The position numbers and the translations under genes were made by a program. The notes below the pieces were generated by a model, which worked only from the letters and a program-made list of their open reading frames with translations, was not told the origin of the DNA and did no database searches. This document shows positions 5,610 through 7,920 of a DNA stretch of 7,920 bases, piece by piece. This DNA is from Caulobacteraceae bacterium. GTDB taxonomy: Bacteria; Pseudomonadota; Alphaproteobacteria; Caulobacterales; Caulobacteraceae. Every line of letters begins with the position of its first letter. The first letter of the stretch is position 1. The stretch is taken from contig CANGEH010000093.1 of NCBI GenBank assembly GCA_947452665.1, positions 1-7,920 of the forward strand. Reading direction: 5' to 3'.

Positions 5610-6989
5610 CTAGGCTAGGGCCGATGGGAGCCGTAAAATGGCCTTCAGACCGCCTAGGGCTGAGGGCGCTAGATGAACATCGCCGCCGTGATTGCGCGCC
5701 ACATCGCGGGCAATGGCCAGGCCCAATCCCACGCCTTTTTCGTTTTGATTGCGCGACTCGTCCAGACGGCTGAACGGGCGGAAGGCCTCTTCATAGCGGG
5801 CCGGATCAATGCCGGGGCCATCATCCTCAATGGCAATCTCAATACTGTCTTGATCGCAGAGCGCTGCGGAAATCTCGACCCGCCGACCATGGCTGGCGGC
5901 ATTGATCACCAGATTGGACAGGGCCCGTTTCAGCGCCATGGGCCGGGCCCGGGTCTCAAGCCTGGGTTCAATCGCCACCTGGATTTGGGCACCGAGGTGT
6001 TCAGCCCCCTGCACAACCGCCCCGATCAGGGTTTCCAGCGCAAGGGTCTCGGCCGCCTCGCCGCCTTCGCCGCGGGCAAAATCGAGGTATTCGTCGATCA
6101 TATGCTCCATCTCGGCCAGGTCGCCCTTCATGGCCGCAATCCGCTCCGAAGGCTCGGCCAAGGCCAGTTCCAGCTTGAGCCGAGTCAGGGGCGTGCGAAG
6201 ATCGTGACCGACAGCGGCGAGCATGACGGTGCGCTGTTCAATATGGGCCTGGATGCGGTCCTTCATGGCGATAAAGGCCGCGGCCGCCTGGCGCACCTCG
6301 CGCGCGCCATAGGGCTTAAAGGCCGCGACATCGCCGCCGCGGCCAAACGCGTCCGCCGCCTCGGCCAGGCGTTCAATCGCCCGGACCTGATTGCGGATAA
6401 AGCCAATGGCTATGCCGGTTAAAAGCAAGGTCACTCCGGTCATCCACAGGATAAAGATATGGCCCTGGGTAGCAAAGGCCCGGTCCCTAGGCGCAATGAT
6501 CCGCAAGACGCCCTTGGCCGTTTGGACCCGGATATCGACATAGGCAGGATAGCGGGTGGTGTCGAACCAGAAGGGCGCATCAAGCCTCGCCTCCAGCGCC
6601 CTTTGCAAGGAGCGGTCAAGCGCGGCAAACAGGGACGGCCTTCGCCCGGTCGGCAGGGTGCGGCCCTCTTGCAGCACAATCGATAGGCTCATGGACCGCT
6701 CAGCCCTTTGCGCGATCTTGGCCAGGGCCGTGGGCGAGGGGTCATCGCGATAGCTTTCGACCGCCCAAGCAATGTCACCGGCTAGGCCCTCGGACAGGCG
6801 GCTGGTCACCGTCTCCCAATGGGCGTCAAAAAACGCCCAGGTCACGGCGATCTGCATGATGGCTACGGGCAGGACAATAATCAGCAAGGAGCGGCCAAAC
6901 AGGCTGGTGGGCATTAGCCGCTTGATTGCCCGGACAAGCCTGGCCCAGGCCAAGCCCATAAACCGCCGTGATGTCTTGGTCTTTTCCAT
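5610..6989 (-). CDS. EnvZ-like sensor histidine kinase
   Basis: This is a membrane sensor kinase of 459 residues that should phosphorylate the response regulator encoded just upstream. In order it has a basic N-terminal cytoplasmic tail (1-32), transmembrane helix 1 (about 33-55), a periplasmic segment of about 120 residues (56-176), transmembrane helix 2 (about 177-197) and a HAMP linker (198-250). The dimerisation/phosphoacceptor region follows, with H262 in VGHDLRTPLTRLKLEL, then the ATPase domain: N box NLVINAASHG (359-368), G1 DDGPGI (389-394) and G2 GVGLGLAI (419-426). The HDLRTPLTR form is that of the EnvZ group, but the signal is unknown and osmolarity sensing should not be assumed. 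Its ATG shares one base with the regulator's TGA (TGATG) and has no Shine-Dalgarno, so it is probably translated by coupling. Confidence 0.93.
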   Translation of the reverse strand: MEKTKTSRRFMGLAWARLVRAIKRLMPTSLFGRSLLIIVLPVAIMQIAVTWAFFDAHWETVTSRLSEGLAGDIAWAVESYRDDPSPTALAKIAQRAERSMSLSIVLQEGRTLPTGRRPSLFAALDRSLQRALEARLDAPFWFDTTRYPAYVDIRVQTAKGVLRIIAPRDRAFATQGHIFILWMTGVTLLLTGIAIGFIRNQVRAIERLAEAADAFGRGGDVAAFKPYGAREVRQAAAAFIAMKDRIQAHIEQRTVMLAAVGHDLRTPLTRLKLELALAEPSERIAAMKGDLAEMEHMIDEYLDFARGEGGEAAETLALETLIGAVVQGAEHLGAQIQVAIEPRLETRARPMALKRALSNLVINAASHGRRVEISAALCDQDSIEIAIEDDGPGIDPARYEEAFRPFSRLDESRNQNEKGVGLGLAIARDVARNHGGDVHLAPSALGGLKAILRLPSALA

Positions 6990-7693
6990 CAGTCGGGCGC
7001 CAACATATAGCCGACCCCGCGCACGGTTTGCAGATAGCGCGGATTCTTCGGGTCATCCTCGATCTTACGGCGCAGGCGTGTGACCTGCACATCGACCGCC
7101 CGGCCGGTAATATCGGCCGTGTCGCGGGCAAGGTCCATCCGGTCAATCGGTGTGTGGGCCGATAGGGCTAGCTGGCGTAAAAGCTGGGCCTCGGCCTCGG
7201 TCAGGCGCACTGGGGCCTCGTTGCGGAAAAGCTCGCCCCGGTCACAGTCAAACACGCAATCCCCAAGCTTAAGCCGCTCCTGTCCGGTCGGGCGCGCCTG
7301 GGTGCGGCGCAATATGGCCTCGATGCGCAGCAATAATTCCTGCGGCTCAAACGGCTTGGCCAGATAGTCATCGGCACCAAGCTTCAGGCCCTCGATTCGG
7401 TCCTCGGCCAGACCCCGAGCGGTCAGCATCAAGATTGGGGTTGCGGCAACCGGGCCGGGCCGTGCCCTGACCCAGCGCGCCAATGAAAATCCGTCCTCGC
7501 CTGGCATCATGATGTCAAATACGGCCAGATCGAAATCAAACGTCTCTAACAGACCACGCGCACTGGCAGCATTTTGCGCCGCTGTGACGCGAAAGCCTTG
7601 CCTTGCCAGATACTCTTTCAGCAAGGCGCGGATGCGGTCATCATCATCGACGACCAAAAGGTGGCGTTCCCGGCCAGGCGTTGGCGCGGTCAT
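6989..7693 (-). CDS. OmpR-family response regulator (DNA-binding)
   Basis: This 234-residue regulator is the cognate partner of the kinase whose gene follows it. The receiver domain (about 11-125) has the acidic cluster VDDDD (15-19), the phospho-acceptor D60 in VFDIMMPGEDGF, T91 in MLTA, and K113 in LAKPFEP, all the residues required for phosphorylation. The C-terminal winged-helix domain (about 138-232) ends with DVQVTRLRRKIEDDP and RYLQTVRGVGYML, typical of the OmpR/PhoB family. The ATG at 7693 is preceded by AGGA at 7697-7700 with a short 3-base spacer. The gene is divergent from ilvE, sharing a 153-base intergenic region. The family suggests a transcription activator or repressor, but nothing in the window shows its targets. 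Confidence 0.95.
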   Translation of the reverse strand: MTAPTPGRERHLLVVDDDDRIRALLKEYLARQGFRVTAAQNAASARGLLETFDFDLAVFDIMMPGEDGFSLARWVRARPGPVAATPILMLTARGLAEDRIEGLKLGADDYLAKPFEPQELLLRIEAILRRTQARPTGQERLKLGDCVFDCDRGELFRNEAPVRLTEAEAQLLRQLALSAHTPIDRMDLARDTADITGRAVDVQVTRLRRKIEDDPKNPRYLQTVRGVGYMLAPD

Positions 7694-7785
7694 ATGTCCT
7701 GTTTCCGCAGCAAATTTTGGCCAATCAGGGGGATGTATGACGCAATGATCATGCTATGGAACCTCCCCCACGGTCTTGGTCTGGA

Positions 7786-7814
7786 TTGACGCCGCACAGA
7801 CGGGGGCGTGTAAT
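7786..7814 (+). promoter_or_regulatory. Sigma-70 promoter of ilvE
   Basis: TTGACG (7786-7791) and TGTAAT (7809-7814) are separated by exactly 17 bases; each differs from consensus at one position. The start point would be near 7821, giving an untranslated leader of about 26 bases with the ribosome site. No leader peptide or attenuator fits in that space. Confidence 0.8.
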
Positions 7815-7832
7815 AGCGCAATTGAGTTTAAG

Positions 7833-7839
7833 AGGAAGG
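7833..7839 (+). promoter_or_regulatory. Ribosome binding site of ilvE
   Basis: AGGAAGG, seven bases before the ATG at 7847, is the strongest Shine-Dalgarno in the window and supports the start of the truncated ilvE frame. Confidence 0.75.
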
Positions 7840-7846
7840 TTTGCCG

Positions 7847-7920
7847 ATGTCTCTCGTGCCTTTTGATGATCGCGATGGCTGGATCTGGCTTGACGGGGAA
7901 TTTGTACCCTGGCGCGAGGC
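7847..7920 (+). CDS. ilvE: Branched-chain amino acid aminotransferase, N-terminal 24 codons (cut by window end)
   Basis: IlvE is a PLP-dependent transaminase that makes valine, leucine and isoleucine from their 2-oxo acids. Only the first 24 codons are present. The residues MSLVPFDDRDG followed by WIWLDGEFVPWRE match the usual start of alphaproteobacterial IlvE, in which a short extension, an 'I-W-x-D-G' stretch and 'V-P-W' come just before the lysine and histidine region of the first strand; that region is outside the window. The ATG is supported by AGGAAGG seven bases upstream and by a near-consensus promoter at 7786-7814. The gene is divergent from the response regulator. The assignment rests on a short N-terminus, so another class IV aminotransferase (for example D-amino acid aminotransferase) is less likely but not excluded. 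Confidence 0.83.
   Translation, partial: MSLVPFDDRDGWIWLDGEFVPWRE

Noticed and set aside
5673..6422. 249-codon open frame on the plus strand
   Set aside because: Antisense to the histidine kinase, which has all its catalytic boxes; no motif and no ribosome site for the plus-strand frame.
1..7920. Mobile element, CRISPR array, toxin-antitoxin or defence module
   Set aside because: No transposase, integrase, terminal repeats, spaced direct repeats or defence-like proteins are visible; every large frame is a housekeeping or regulatory gene.

Overview
The window looks like ordinary chromosomal DNA of an alphaproteobacterium. The evidence is the GC-rich, GGC/CGC-preferring coding sequence, the miaA-ilvB-ilvN neighbourhood with serB divergent from miaA, the alphaproteobacterial style of IlvB, MiaA and the EnvZ/OmpR-like pair, and a tmRNA 3' end whose position fits the circularly permuted (two-piece) ssrA gene of that class. 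I cannot name a genus. I see no insertion sequence, phage gene, CRISPR array or other mobile DNA.

Layout. Positions 1-110 (minus strand) hold the acceptor half of ssrA; the gene runs off the left edge. Positions 165-4633 carry a minus-strand series read in the order miaA, ilv leader peptide and attenuator, ilvB, ilvN, purC. serB (4728-5603, plus strand) is divergent from miaA and convergent, with a 6-base gap, with a two-component system on the minus strand: response regulator at 6989-7693, then histidine kinase at 5610-6989, overlapping by one base as TGATG. A good sigma-70 promoter at 7786-7814 on the plus strand drives ilvE, of which only the first 24 codons lie in the window.

How the parts work together. 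IlvB and IlvN form acetohydroxyacid synthase, the first common enzyme of branched-chain amino acid synthesis, and IlvE is the final transaminase of the same pathways. The 200-base gap between miaA and ilvB is a readable transcription attenuator. It has a candidate promoter, a Shine-Dalgarno site, a 15-residue GTG-started leader peptide with the tandem codons Ile-Val-Leu-Ile, a 10-bp hairpin over the leader stop codon, and a rho-independent terminator before ilvB. A segment at the end of the leader frame can pair with the 3' arm of the terminator as an antiterminator. This is the most informative non-coding element here and is absent from a plain ORF list. purC (purine synthesis), miaA (tRNA modification), serB (serine synthesis) and ssrA (ribosome rescue) are housekeeping genes. 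I found no convincing undescribed system; the points worth a second look are the attenuator, the permuted ssrA, purC directly behind ilvN, a Glu in the usual Asp position of the IlvB cofactor motif, and a possibly leaderless serB transcript.
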